Assembly: GCA_030603445.1 (NCBI GenBank)
Contig: JAUVXU010000007.1
Location: 1 to 64,000 of the forward strand
Direction of reading: 5' to 3'
Source: Methanomicrobia archaeon
Lineage (GTDB): Archaea; Methanobacteriota_B; Thermococci; Methanofastidiosales; NM3
DNA: 64,000 nt
This document shows, one piece after another, positions 37,501 through 46,840 of the stretch; the first letter of the stretch is position 1; every line of letters starts with the position of its first letter. The translations under genes were made by a program, and so were the position numbers. The notes below the pieces were generated by a model. That model did no database searches. It was not told where the DNA came from and was given only the letters and a program-made list of their open reading frames with translations.

Positions 37501-38355
37501 TTAGTTTAGGGGGATGAATTCGAACTTGTTTATTATTACTTCTATATCGTCCTCAGTAGAGGGAGGGGTATTTTCAAGAACATATAGATTCATATGTACT
37601 TTCTCATTTCCTTCAGGCGGGATATACTTTCCTCTGTATACCCATGAGGCCAGAATATAATCTTTTGTCAGCGGATGGAAGGGGTATCTTTGGATACTTA
37701 TGAAGGATATGGATTGTGGCGTCCAGTGGAAGAGATGGATTGAAGAACAAGACCACTGATCTGGGGAAAAGTAATAAATATTTTTATCAATGCAGCTTGG
37801 TTGCACCACGTATTGTGCGCCATTATTATTTTTATCCCCCCATTTTGCGAATTCAATATCTATTTCAGTGTGGTAATTCTTTTTTTTATCACTATAGGTA
37901 AATAGGCCAAGAACAGTATCTGCACTGAATTGATCTACTCTACTATCTAAAGAGAATATATATGTGCCATAACCAAAACTTTGTTCTGTGTATACTTCTG
38001 TACAATACCAGACCCCCCCTCTACAGTGGAGTGTCATGTGCAAATATCCAAACTCGTCAACCCAGATATCTTCCCCACTATTGGAGAATATGTTATTTTG
38101 TGGTCCAACACGATTTTCTGATTTTTTTACATCCCAAATATAATTAGAAAATTCTATTTTATCATATATTGCATTAGGTTGCGGGGATAATTGGAACGAT
38201 ATTGTGCTAGGCTTGATTAAGGAATCAATCGTTAAAGTTAATGCTTGCTTTTCATTCTCTTTAGATGAACAATTCAACGTTATTGGCATAATAATGATTG
38301 TAATTATTATAACAATTGCAAATATTATGGGGATTTTCTTTTTTATTTTATTCAT
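37501..38355 (-). CDS. Membrane-anchored GH16-like (concanavalin A-fold) protein
   Basis: A 284-residue protein with an N-terminal signal/anchor (KIPIIFAIVIIITIIIMPIT) followed by NCSSKE and a beta-jellyroll domain. The GH16 active-site pattern Glu-x-Asp-x-Glu appears as TEIDIEFAKWGDKN near 170, with FGYGTYIFSLDSRVDQFSAD before it. The family hydrolyses or transglycosylates beta-glucans and galactans outside the cell. The lone Cys after the hydrophobic segment could be lipid-modified. It has no sugar-metabolism neighbours; the substrate is unknown and a lectin-like role is possible. Confidence 0.75.
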   Translation of the reverse strand: MNKIKKKIPIIFAIVIIITIIIMPITLNCSSKENEKQALTLTIDSLIKPSTISFQLSPQPNAIYDKIEFSNYIWDVKKSENRVGPQNNIFSNSGEDIWVDEFGYLHMTLHCRGGVWYCTEVYTEQSFGYGTYIFSLDSRVDQFSADTVLGLFTYSDKKKNYHTEIDIEFAKWGDKNNNGAQYVVQPSCIDKNIYYFSPDQWSCSSIHLFHWTPQSISFISIQRYPFHPLTKDYILASWVYRGKYIPPEGNEKVHMNLYVLENTPPSTEDDIEVIINKFEFIPLN

Positions 38356-38569
38356 TAGTGTCGATATTTATTATTATCGTCTTTTTTATAATTTGCTTGG
38401 ATAATCGGTTAATTTTAATAAACAAATACATACTCCCCGAAAGATTTTTATTAATAAATTCTCTGTGTAACCCTGTGGATGTGTGATATGTGCCAATTTT
38501 GAGTGATGCATTAGAACGATGTAACAAATTGTGCATTGATGAATTTTTTATTACTAGGGGGCTTCTTCT

Positions 38570-40081
38570 TTGAATGTTTCAGATAATTCTAGCATTATCA
38601 ATAATTTATCAAATGATGAGAAGTTATTGTTAAAGCGTTTAATTGCGATTAAGAATGAAAAAGCAACTGTGACAGAGCTTGAGGACAAGGACATGCCATC
38701 AGTTGCAATCAATCGCGCTGCACTTGGATTGGAGTCAAAAAGGCTTATTACAATAAAAGAATCTTTAAAAAAACGTATTATTATTACCAAAGAAGGAAAA
38801 TCTCTCAAAAAATCAGTGCCAGAGCGCGAAGTTGGGGAGAAGATTGTTTCTAGTGGATGTAAAGTTGTATTTCTTGATGATCTGGGCATTGACAAGCGCG
38901 TAGTAGGAATTGCTATGGGCTGGCTTAGAAAACGAGAATGGGCAATAGTATCCAAAGAAGATGGAAAAATTAAGGTTTCTTTAACCGAGAAAGGCATAAA
39001 GGAGCTTTCTAGCCCTTCATGGATTCAGGAGATATTAAGTAAGGTAGAAAAAGAATGCGTTTATCTTGACGAGGGTATATCATCTGAACAATATTCTATC
39101 TTGAAAGGTAGAAAAGCTGTCGATATAAGGGAGGAGAAGGAACGCTATCTTGAACTTGAAGTCAGAGGCAGGGAAATAGCACCAGAAGAGCTGTTGGTTC
39201 ATAAGAAGATTTCACAGCTAACAGCAGAGCTGCTAAGAAATAATAAGTGGCGCGATTGCGAATTCAAGCGTTTTGACGTCTCTTTGCCTGTGAAAAGAAT
39301 TTATCCTGGCAAGAAACAACCTTATCTCGCTTTTCTCGATGATTTAAGATCTACTCTTGTTGCATTGGGATTCCAAGAGATGCGTGGCCCTCTAATAGAA
39401 ACAGAGTTCTGGAACTTTGATGCACTGTTCCAACCACAGAATCATCCTGCCAGGGACTGGACAGATACATATCGTTTAATACACCCAAAAAAGGGGCATT
39501 TGATAGATGAAGGTGTGGTTCAGGCAGTAAAGGCGGCCCATGAATCTTCTTGGAAATATATGTGGGGGCCAGAAAAAGCAAGAAATCTCATGCCTCGTGC
39601 ACACGGCACTTGCCTTTCTGCACGACAATTGCAAATGGGTATTGAAGTGCCAGGGAAATACTTCTCTATCGCCCGTTGTTTCAGACCAGATGTGCTCGAT
39701 AAGACGCACCTTATAGAATTCAATCAGATTGAGGGCATAATTTGCGATCCTTCTTTAAATTTCAAGAATTTGCTTGGAGTATTAAAACAGTTCGCAATCG
39801 AGATTGCGGGCGCAAAAGATGTACGTTTTTATCCAGATTATTATCCATTTACTGAACCTTCAGTACAGATGTCTGCAAAACACCCAGAACTTGGGTGGGT
39901 GGAATTTGGTGGAGCCGGTATTTTCAGAAAAGAGCTTACAGAACCATTGGACGTATCAATACCTGTTATCGCATGGGGGCTTGGAGTAGATAGGCTTGCC
40001 ATGTTCAAGTTAGAGATTGACGATATTCGCTTCTTGTTTTCGGATGATATTGTTTGGTTGCGTGATGAGGCGATGATCTAA
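38570..40081 (+). CDS. pheS: Phenylalanyl-tRNA synthetase alpha subunit
   Basis: A 503-residue archaeal/eukaryal-type PheS. The N-terminal about 200 residues are winged-helix-like domains that bind tRNA. The class II core has motif 1-like GFQEMRGPLIETEFWNFDAL (about 265), FQPQNHPARDWTDTY, motif 2 IARCFRPDVLDKTHLIEFNQ near 365, and motif 3 VIAWGLGVDRLAMFKLEI near 467. The start is TTG 38570 with GGGGG 8 bases before; no better in-frame ATG exists. It overlaps pheT by one base. Confidence 0.95.
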   Translation: MNVSDNSSIINNLSNDEKLLLKRLIAIKNEKATVTELEDKDMPSVAINRAALGLESKRLITIKESLKKRIIITKEGKSLKKSVPEREVGEKIVSSGCKVVFLDDLGIDKRVVGIAMGWLRKREWAIVSKEDGKIKVSLTEKGIKELSSPSWIQEILSKVEKECVYLDEGISSEQYSILKGRKAVDIREEKERYLELEVRGREIAPEELLVHKKISQLTAELLRNNKWRDCEFKRFDVSLPVKRIYPGKKQPYLAFLDDLRSTLVALGFQEMRGPLIETEFWNFDALFQPQNHPARDWTDTYRLIHPKKGHLIDEGVVQAVKAAHESSWKYMWGPEKARNLMPRAHGTCLSARQLQMGIEVPGKYFSIARCFRPDVLDKTHLIEFNQIEGIICDPSLNFKNLLGVLKQFAIEIAGAKDVRFYPDYYPFTEPSVQMSAKHPELGWVEFGGAGIFRKELTEPLDVSIPVIAWGLGVDRLAMFKLEIDDIRFLFSDDIVWLRDEAMI

Positions 40082-41742
40082 TGCCTACCATTACAATTTC
40101 TAAGGACGATATTTCTCGCCTTTTGGGAAAAGAAATATCTTTAGAAGAACTTGATGAACTTATCTTGTATGCAAAAGGAGAGATCGATGGAGTCGATGGG
40201 GATTTGATTAAAGTAGATCAAAAGGACACGAATCGCCCTGATTTATGGTCTACTGAAGGTATAGTTCGCCAGCTGCGCGGAACGTTAGGTGTGGAAAGTG
40301 GGATGCCCAATTATGAAATAATAAAAAGCGATATCAACATCTATGTGGACCCCCTACTAAAAGATGTACGGCCTTGTTGCGTCAATGCAGTGGTAAAAGG
40401 GCTTGATATCGATGAGGCGTTTTTGTCCCAAATAATACAATTACAGGAAAAGATAGCTCTGACATTTGGCAGGAAGAGACGCGAGGTGGCTGTTGGAATA
40501 ATAGATTTTGATAAGATAACTCCACCGATATACTACAAGGCAACTAAACCAGATGAGAATGCTTTTATCCCGCTTGCTTTTGAAAAGCCACTTACTCCTA
40601 GAGATATACTTGAGCGGCACCCAAAGGGAAAGGAGTATAGGCATCTAGTAGATAAAAGCGAGATATACCCCATTTTGGTAGATTCAGATGGTGTCGTTCT
40701 TACCATGCCGCCAATAATAAATTCGGAGCATACAGGAAAAGTTACCACAGAAACAAAAAATATATTCATCGATGTGACCGGATTTAACATAGAAACCCTT
40801 AAGACAGCGCTCAATGTGATCGTATCTGCATTTGCAGAGCGTGGAGGTAAGGTATACAGCGTGACCGTTAATTATCCTGATGAATCTATAAGTGTCCCAG
40901 ACATGACGCCTGTAACTTTTTCAATTGAAAAACAATACATTTGCTCAACGCTTGGAATAGATTTAGATAATTCAGATATCATACGCTTGTTAGGCAATAT
41001 GCGCTATGATGCAACGATAAAGGATGAAACGATAAGTGTGACCTATTTGCCGTATCGCAAGGATATAATGCATGCAAGCGATGTCATAGAGGATATCTGC
41101 ATAGCATATGGCTATAATAATATTCTCCCAGAAACACCCACTCTTTACACTATAGGAAGACAGTTGCCCATTTCCAGGAAATTGCTTATTGCCCGTGAGC
41201 TAATGATAGGGCTTGGTTTTCAGGAGATTGTGTCTTTCACGTTATCTAACAACGAGGCATTATTTGGGAAAATGAGGCTTTCACGTCCAGATGATATAGT
41301 TGAGATAGAGAATCCTGTTGCCGTGTCATGGTCTGTATTGAGGAACTGGCTAACACCATCATTGATGGCGTTCTTATCTAAGAACACGCATCATGATTAT
41401 CCTCAAAATCTCTTTGAGGTATCTGAAGTGGTAAGTACAGATGAAAACAAAGAGACGATGGTTGACAGCAGATATAAGCTAGCTTTCTCAATTTGTCATT
41501 CACAGGCGAATTACACAAAAGCAAGAGAGGTCCTGGATAGCTTTATGTTAAACACAGGCATATCATACTGTGTGGAGACAGATACTCACCCGTCATTTCT
41601 TGATGGGCGCATAGGTAAGATAATGGTAAATGGAAAGGAACGGGGCATCATAGGAGAGATACACCCAGAAGTTATTGAAAATTGGGGAATTGAGTCTCCT
41701 ATAGCGATAGTAGAGTTTGAATTAGAAAAGATTTTAGAATGA
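40081..41742 (+). CDS. pheT: Phenylalanyl-tRNA synthetase beta subunit
   Basis: A 553-residue archaeal PheT. It has the B1 start (ITISKDDISRLLGKEISLEE), VDQKDTNRPDLWSTEGIVRQ near 42, the B3/4 editing domain (MPPIINSEHTGKVTTETKNI near 204), the B5 domain, and the pseudo-catalytic core with VSFTLSNNEALFGKM and NPVAVSWSVLRNWLTPSLM (about 382-427). The heterotetramer with PheS charges tRNA-Phe. Its last 9 bases overlap the convergent asparagine-synthetase-like gene. Confidence 0.95.
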   Translation: MPTITISKDDISRLLGKEISLEELDELILYAKGEIDGVDGDLIKVDQKDTNRPDLWSTEGIVRQLRGTLGVESGMPNYEIIKSDINIYVDPLLKDVRPCCVNAVVKGLDIDEAFLSQIIQLQEKIALTFGRKRREVAVGIIDFDKITPPIYYKATKPDENAFIPLAFEKPLTPRDILERHPKGKEYRHLVDKSEIYPILVDSDGVVLTMPPIINSEHTGKVTTETKNIFIDVTGFNIETLKTALNVIVSAFAERGGKVYSVTVNYPDESISVPDMTPVTFSIEKQYICSTLGIDLDNSDIIRLLGNMRYDATIKDETISVTYLPYRKDIMHASDVIEDICIAYGYNNILPETPTLYTIGRQLPISRKLLIARELMIGLGFQEIVSFTLSNNEALFGKMRLSRPDDIVEIENPVAVSWSVLRNWLTPSLMAFLSKNTHHDYPQNLFEVSEVVSTDENKETMVDSRYKLAFSICHSQANYTKAREVLDSFMLNTGISYCVETDTHPSFLDGRIGKIMVNGKERGIIGEIHPEVIENWGIESPIAIVEFELEKILE

Positions 41743-43047
41743 GTTTACTATCATTTCAAGAGGTCCAGTATATCCCTCTTCTTTTGCCTTTTCTTTAGTG
41801 TACGAGCGTTCTTTTGCCATTTTTTGTAATATGGTGTGTATGCCACAACCATATTGCATTGCCTTTTTGTTGCGAATACATATTTCCATAGGGAGGCAGT
41901 TTTTTTCAGCTATTTTCCTAAGCACGATTTTATTATGTAGTACATTAATTTTTGTCATAGTTTCTGTAGACAGTGCAATAGATGCGAGTTCTGGTGTGAG
42001 GTATGGTGTTGAGAGGTGGCTTCCTCCTGCTTTTACAGCGAGCTGATCTCTTTCCAAGTTTTTTTCGCTTAGATTAATAATATCATACAGCTGTATTTTC
42101 TCGAATTCTTCTGGTGATTTTTTATATGCTTCATTATATCTGAAATATCCTCCGAAAAGCTCATCGGCCCCCTGTCCAGATATCAAAAGATCCGCTTTAG
42201 TGTGGAGTGCTGCAAGATAAGAAGGCAAGGCAATCTCAAAGTCAAGCACGCTCCTGCTTCCAATGGCATCGATAACAGTTCTAGCATGCTTTTCTACTAC
42301 TTCTGGATCTAGCTCGATTATATCAAGTTTCAATCCAAATAGATCCTCAAGCTTTTCGGCATTTATCCTGTCTTCTGCACATTCTGAGCCTATGGTGACA
42401 AGTGAAATATCTGCGTATTTCATACCAATCTTTGCGAGCAGGGTGCTATCAAGCCCTCCTGAGAACATAATAGTGAGTTTTTTGTGGTGCTGTGCCCGTC
42501 GTTCTATGGCCGCCCCAAGCTCTTTTTGGATAAGTGGCATTGCAGTGAAAAAATCCAAACGTTTTTTCTTGAATTTTAGTTTTGGCCTAATATGGCGTTT
42601 TGTTATCTTTCCGTTTTTTACAACAACAGAAGAACCTTCGGGTACTCTAGCCACATTTTTTGATTTTTCAAATCCTTTTTGTGAAGTGGAAAATTGGAAA
42701 ACTGGTTTCTTTTGAAAAAATAGGGGCATCTTTCCAAAATAATCTCTAGATATGCATAATTTATCAGAGTGAAATGCTGTTATGATAAATTCGCCATCTG
42801 CTTTTCTCGCTATTGCAGCAAAGGATTTAGCTATATCATCTATTGTGCCTTCATAACATGCATCTATCTCTTCATCAGAATATATATTTCCATAAAAGAA
42901 TCCATCACCAAAACAGCGGCCTCTATTGCCTATCAAGGCAACACCGGGGTTTTTTACATATAATTCTCTTTCATCATTTTCTCTTATTTTTTTTGCAATG
43001 GACTCAAGTTGGGCACTGCTTCCAAAAGAACCACATATTCCCCCCAT
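41734..43047 (-). CDS. Asparagine-synthetase-like protein lacking the N-terminal Cys
   Basis: A 437-residue relative of AsnB. The C-terminal synthetase has the PP-loop TIMFSGGLDSTLLAKI (about 191-206) and SGQGADELFGGYFRYN near 288, as needed to adenylate a carboxylate. The N-terminal class II glutaminase should start Met-Cys-Gly-Ile, where Cys2 is the nucleophile; here it starts MGGICGSFG, with the first Cys at position 5. The glutaminase is therefore probably dead and ammonia or another amine would be the nitrogen donor. The product need not be asparagine. Single gene with no operon partner. Confidence 0.8.
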   Translation of the reverse strand: MGGICGSFGSSAQLESIAKKIRENDERELYVKNPGVALIGNRGRCFGDGFFYGNIYSDEEIDACYEGTIDDIAKSFAAIARKADGEFIITAFHSDKLCISRDYFGKMPLFFQKKPVFQFSTSQKGFEKSKNVARVPEGSSVVVKNGKITKRHIRPKLKFKKKRLDFFTAMPLIQKELGAAIERRAQHHKKLTIMFSGGLDSTLLAKIGMKYADISLVTIGSECAEDRINAEKLEDLFGLKLDIIELDPEVVEKHARTVIDAIGSRSVLDFEIALPSYLAALHTKADLLISGQGADELFGGYFRYNEAYKKSPEEFEKIQLYDIINLSEKNLERDQLAVKAGGSHLSTPYLTPELASIALSTETMTKINVLHNKIVLRKIAEKNCLPMEICIRNKKAMQYGCGIHTILQKMAKERSYTKEKAKEEGYTGPLEMIVNSF

Positions 43048-43194
43048 AATGCTAGTTTGGGATTCTCTTATATATAATTATAGCTTATTTATGAATGGGC
43101 ATTTTTAAACTATTATTATATGGGCGGCATCTATACTTAAATTTAAAAATCTCTAATTACCAAAGAACTGTAAAGATCAAAAGGTTGAGTGCAT

Positions 43195-43476
43195 ATGTGC
43201 AAGTGTATTAGAATTGTAGTTAAGGGAAAAGTTCAGGGAGTTTATTATAGGGATTCAACAAGGGCAAAAGCACAATCATTAGGAATTGTTGGGTGGGTGC
43301 GAAATCTTTCCAATGGGGATGTGGAAGCTATGGCGATTGGAAAGGAAGAGGATTTGAAAAAAATCGTTGACTGGATGTGGGAAGGACCCACCATAGCGAA
43401 AGTTGATGAAGTATTGGTATATGAAGAGAGGCTTATTGATGAGTTTAAAATATTTAAAGTGTTATATGCTCGTTAA
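43195..43476 (+). CDS. acyP: Acylphosphatase
   Basis: A 93-residue acylphosphatase that hydrolyses carboxyl-phosphate bonds. The phosphate-binding loop GKVQGVYYRDSTRAKAQ (about 12-28) has the catalytic Arg, and GWVRNLSNGDVEAMAIG (about 34-50) the catalytic Asn. Extra Cys near the N-terminus (MCKCIRI) are unusual. ATG 43195 is preceded by AGGTTGAG; GTG 43189 is an over-extension. It overlaps the convergent next gene by 4 bases. Confidence 0.92.
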   Translation: MCKCIRIVVKGKVQGVYYRDSTRAKAQSLGIVGWVRNLSNGDVEAMAIGKEEDLKKIVDWMWEGPTIAKVDEVLVYEERLIDEFKIFKVLYAR

Positions 43477-43790
43477 TCCTCTTTGGTAATTTCTATTGTA
43501 ACATCTTTTGGCACTGCCAGCTCCGCTTCAACTTCAATAGTTTTTAGGATAGCACATGGAACAGGGCATGCAACGTGTTTTATACATTCAGATGCCTTCT
43601 TGTATACCTTGGAGTTATTATATCCATTGAATAGATCTTTCGTAGCATCCACAATCCCAATGTTCATTTTTAAAACGTCTTCGCATCCGGATTTAATTGA
43701 AACATATACATGGCATGGTGCAACTTTTTTGGCTTCAATTATAGTTACAAAGCCACAAGGACCAGGTTCTACTTTTGTAGTCGTCGTCAT
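43473..43790 (-). CDS. Small Cys-rich conserved hypothetical protein
   Basis: A 105-residue protein with six Cys (VEPGPCGFVTIIEA, VAPCHVYVSIKSGCEDVL, ECIKHVACPVPC). The start (Pro-Gly-x-Cys-Gly-Phe) and the CxxxC at the end recall a small family I know from methanogen genomes as an uncharacterised DUF. The Cys pattern (Cys13, 26, 36, 69, 74, 78) could hold a metal or a [Fe-S] cluster. Function unknown. It is divergent from the AOR-like operon, across a 253-base regulatory gap. Confidence 0.65.
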   Translation of the reverse strand: MTTTTKVEPGPCGFVTIIEAKKVAPCHVYVSIKSGCEDVLKMNIGIVDATKDLFNGYNNSKVYKKASECIKHVACPVPCAILKTIEVEAELAVPKDVTIEITKED

Positions 43791-43923
43791 ATAAAATAAA
43801 ATATATTAGATGGCATTTATACTTTTCTGTAGGGAAAAAAGCGTATAATATTCCATAAGTAATGAATAAAATACACATACGATATATGAAAATGTCTTGT
43901 GATTTTTTTATTTTAAATTATGT

Positions 43924-44017
43924 TTGAAACAATAACGAAAGTTTTTTATATAACACCATAAATGTTTCAACAGCGGTAGTAATTAGATATATATTTAATA
44001 CTTTTAAAGAACTACCG
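43924..44017 (+). promoter_or_regulatory. Two inverted repeats, each around a TATA box, upstream of the AOR-like operon
   Basis: Repeat A: TTGAAAC (43924-43930) and GTTTCAA (43964-43970) flank a TTTTTATATAA box (about 43943-43953). Repeat B: CGGTAGT (43974-43980) and ACTACCG (44011-44017) flank TATTTAATA (43992-44000). Repeat B is GC-richer than its surroundings and its box is at the right distance for transcription to start about 20 bases before the TTG start codon. Together they look like two operator sites on tandem promoters. Chance pairing is possible for repeat A. Confidence 0.45.
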
Positions 44018-44043
44018 ACCTACATTAATAAGGAGGAAGAAAT

Positions 44044-45474
44044 TTGGCAGGAGATCCAAATATCTTAAAAGAACTTCAAGGGATAGTCGGCGAAGAGCAC
44101 GCAACCTCAGACACACATATCATGTACGCATATTCGTACGATATGTCATTTGTTAAGAATAGGTTGCCAGCATATGTCGTCATGCCCCAAACAGTCGAAG
44201 AAATTCAACAAGTAATGAAGTTTGCCAACAAAACTAAAACCCCTGTGATACCATACACAGCAGGTACTAATATAGGCGGACTTTGTATTCCAGAGAAAGA
44301 CGGTACTATTGTAATGGACCTTAAGAGGATGGATAAAATCATCAAAATCGATGAGGAATCCAGATACGCAATAATCGAACCAGGCGTATCCCATGCGCAA
44401 CTTGCAGAAGAACTCTATAAAAGGGGATTAAGGTTCGGTTGGCCTGTTGGCCCACCATCTGGGTCTGTCATGGCCTGTGCACTTTGTCATGGTATCGGGG
44501 GCATAACTGGACGATATGGCCTTAACAGTGAGCAGATTACTAGTATGGAGGTAGTCCTTCCAACTGGTGAGCTTACCCGTGCTGGGTCATGCGCCCTTCA
44601 AAAGGATGCATGGCATTCACTTTTGCCGCTGCCTTTGGTAAATGGCTTATTTACAGGATGGCTTGGAACTACAGGTATTGTTACAAAGTTGGGTATTTTT
44701 ACGCCAGCAGTACCACCACATGTAGACATTGTTACCACAGCAACTGATAACTTAAAGGATATGTATAAGTACATGCTTGAGTTTTCAAAGTACGAGGCAG
44801 CTGATGATCTTACAGCTGTAAGTTGGTGGCTTTCACAAGTTCCAATTCCATACCCATTCAAGGCGAAACCAAAAGATGCGCCAGAATGGAACAGTTATGC
44901 TGTTTTGTATGGTTATACGGAAAAAGAGTTGGAAGCGAAGGTCGAGATGTTCGAAACAACTGTAAAGAATCAGCAAAAGAACGGCAGCTCACTTTCAGTT
45001 ACCCAGTATCCTGAGGAAGCAAAAAGGGCAAGAACAGCACTTCCATCACAAATTATCGGTTCTACGAAGAACTACTCAAAACAGGCTGGTGGAGGAATTT
45101 CATGGCCAGGCACATTTACACCTGCTAACAAGTGGGTAGAGGTGTGGAATAAATGGGAAAAGATTTATGAGAAGAGGAACTTGTCACCGGCAGTTCGTGT
45201 CACCATGTATAGAGGTACACACTACGGTATGCTTAGAGCAATGACACCAATCAATAAACATTACCCAGACCAGGTAGAAAATGCAAGACTTGCTATTGTA
45301 GAAGCTCTTATGGCTATTCTCGATGCAGGAGGCATCCCCTACAAGCCACCAGTAGATTTCGCAAAGGAGATTTACTCTCGTGCGGATCCAGGGTATGTAG
45401 AGCTCCTAAAACGTGTTAAGGACTTCATAGATCCAAATCAGATCATGAATCCTGGGAAGTTATGGATTAGGTGA
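44044..45474 (+). CDS. FAD-linked oxidase (GlcD/VAO family)
   Basis: A 476-residue flavoprotein of the GlcD/D-lactate dehydrogenase family. The FAD-binding PCMH domain shows VVMPQTVEEIQQVMKFANKT (about 40-59), VIPYTAGTNIGGLCIPEKDG (about 73-92) and GWPVGPPSGSVMACALCHGI near 137. The C-terminal FAD_oxidase_C end is VDPGYVELLKRVKDFIDPNQIMNPGKLW-like (here split as DPGYVELLKRVKDF and DPNQIMNPGKLW). It oxidises a 2-hydroxyacid or similar and hands electrons to the next Fe-S subunit. Start is TTG 44044 with a strong AGGAGG (44031-44036); no ATG fits. Confidence 0.88.
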   Translation: MAGDPNILKELQGIVGEEHATSDTHIMYAYSYDMSFVKNRLPAYVVMPQTVEEIQQVMKFANKTKTPVIPYTAGTNIGGLCIPEKDGTIVMDLKRMDKIIKIDEESRYAIIEPGVSHAQLAEELYKRGLRFGWPVGPPSGSVMACALCHGIGGITGRYGLNSEQITSMEVVLPTGELTRAGSCALQKDAWHSLLPLPLVNGLFTGWLGTTGIVTKLGIFTPAVPPHVDIVTTATDNLKDMYKYMLEFSKYEAADDLTAVSWWLSQVPIPYPFKAKPKDAPEWNSYAVLYGYTEKELEAKVEMFETTVKNQQKNGSSLSVTQYPEEAKRARTALPSQIIGSTKNYSKQAGGGISWPGTFTPANKWVEVWNKWEKIYEKRNLSPAVRVTMYRGTHYGMLRAMTPINKHYPDQVENARLAIVEALMAILDAGGIPYKPPVDFAKEIYSRADPGYVELLKRVKDFIDPNQIMNPGKLWIR

Positions 45475-45479
45475 TATCG

Positions 45480-46802
45480 ATGCAGTGGAATTTTAAAAAC
45501 ATAGACGATGAGGGAGAATTTAACCTCGAACACTTTTTCTGGAAGTGTACAGCATGTGGTACATGTAAGAGTGGTTATACCTATGGTCCACCACCTACTT
45601 TCAGGAGGATTTGTCCCCAAGGTGAGAAATTTGGATTTGAGGGTTTCTTCGCTTCAAAAGGCAAAGCAGCACTTGCGCGCTGGATGACGTCTGATCCTAT
45701 CCTCAAAAATAAATTTGAATGGACTCCGGAGTACCTTAATACTCTTTACACCTGTATAGGATGCGGAGGTTGTCAGAATCAGTGCCTTGTTGATTTCAAG
45801 CCATTCATTATCGAAACTATAGAAGCTATGAGGGCAAAAGCTGTAGAGGATGGACAAGGCCCTTTGAGAGAACACCACATACTTGTTACTTCAATGAAGA
45901 ACAATGACAACCCGTACACCGGACCCAGAGGTATAAGAGCTAAATGGATGAAAGGTTTGGATGTCAAAGACATTAATAAAGAAAGTTCACCTGTGCTATA
46001 CTATGCCGGGTGCACACCAGCTTACAATGCGCCAGTGCGTCAGCTAGCTGTTAAGACTGTTAGCGTCTTTAATAAAATAGGCGTTGACTTCGGTGCACTT
46101 GGAAAGAAAGAAGTATGTTGTGGTTCAACAGTCCTAAGACTTGGTGCAAGAGATGAATTCAAGCGTATTGCTGAGAAGAATCTGGAACAATTTAAGTACC
46201 TCCACGATGAGCGTGGTGTTGATACAATAGTTTCATCTTGTGCAGGTTGTTACCGTTCTCTTCTTGAAGACTACGCAATCTCGGAGGAATACAAGGATTA
46301 CATGGATGGCATAAAGGTCATGCATACTGCAGACTACCTCTACAAACTTTACAAGGAAGGAAAGTTCGAACCTAAGAACGAGATTAAGATGAAAGTAACC
46401 TACCACGACCCATGCCATCTTGGCCGCCACATCAAAGAGTGGATCATAGATTGGGATGGAAGCAAGCAGTGGAAGGGTTCTTACATGGATCTTGTAGACA
46501 AAGGAACCTTTGAATCACCACGTGAACTCATTAAAGCCATTCCTGGAATCCAGTTCGAGGAGATGCGACGCAACCAGAACAACTCATATTGTTGTGGTTC
46601 TGGCGGAGGCGTAAAGACAGCATTCCCTGATTGGGCAGCCGAGAACGCAGCTTTGAGGGTTGAAGAAGCAGAGCAAACTGGAGCAGAGAAGATAATAACC
46701 TGCTGCCCATTCTGCCACGCCAACCTTAACGATGGTGCCAAGGTTAAAAACTCTGCACTGAAAACTATCGATTTAGTAGAGCTTCTTGACGAAGCACTCT
46801 AA
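45480..46802 (+). CDS. HdrD/GlcF-like iron-sulfur protein
   Basis: A 440-residue protein with two N-terminal cluster motifs and two CCG domains. Motif one is unusual: FWKCTACGTCKSGYTYGPPP then TFRRICPQG (C-x2-C-x2-C-x14-C). Motif two is CIGCGGCQNQCLVDF. CCG domains: YYAGCTPAYNAP, VCCGSTVLRLG and CAGCYRS, then HDPCHLGRH, YCCGSGGGVKTA and CCPFCHANL. The second CCG has the form of catalytic HdrB/HdrD domains. It is the electron acceptor for the GlcD-like flavoprotein and possibly a disulfide or quinone-independent redox partner. ATG 45480 has GGTGAT before it; GTG 45471 is not needed. Confidence 0.88.
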   Translation: MQWNFKNIDDEGEFNLEHFFWKCTACGTCKSGYTYGPPPTFRRICPQGEKFGFEGFFASKGKAALARWMTSDPILKNKFEWTPEYLNTLYTCIGCGGCQNQCLVDFKPFIIETIEAMRAKAVEDGQGPLREHHILVTSMKNNDNPYTGPRGIRAKWMKGLDVKDINKESSPVLYYAGCTPAYNAPVRQLAVKTVSVFNKIGVDFGALGKKEVCCGSTVLRLGARDEFKRIAEKNLEQFKYLHDERGVDTIVSSCAGCYRSLLEDYAISEEYKDYMDGIKVMHTADYLYKLYKEGKFEPKNEIKMKVTYHDPCHLGRHIKEWIIDWDGSKQWKGSYMDLVDKGTFESPRELIKAIPGIQFEEMRRNQNNSYCCGSGGGVKTAFPDWAAENAALRVEEAEQTGAEKIITCCPFCHANLNDGAKVKNSALKTIDLVELLDEAL

Positions 46803-46804
46803 TC

Positions 46805-46827
46805 TTTTTTTTTCTTTTTTATTTTTT
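46805..46827 (+). terminator. T-tract within the AOR-like operon
   Basis: An almost pure T-tract (T9, C, T6, A, T6) sits between the HdrD-like stop and the AGGAGG of the ferredoxin gene. Archaeal RNA polymerase often ends at such tracts, so part of the transcripts may stop here, giving less of the downstream ferredoxin and AOR-like protein. Confidence 0.35.
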
Positions 46828-46840
46828 AGGAGGTTTAAAT

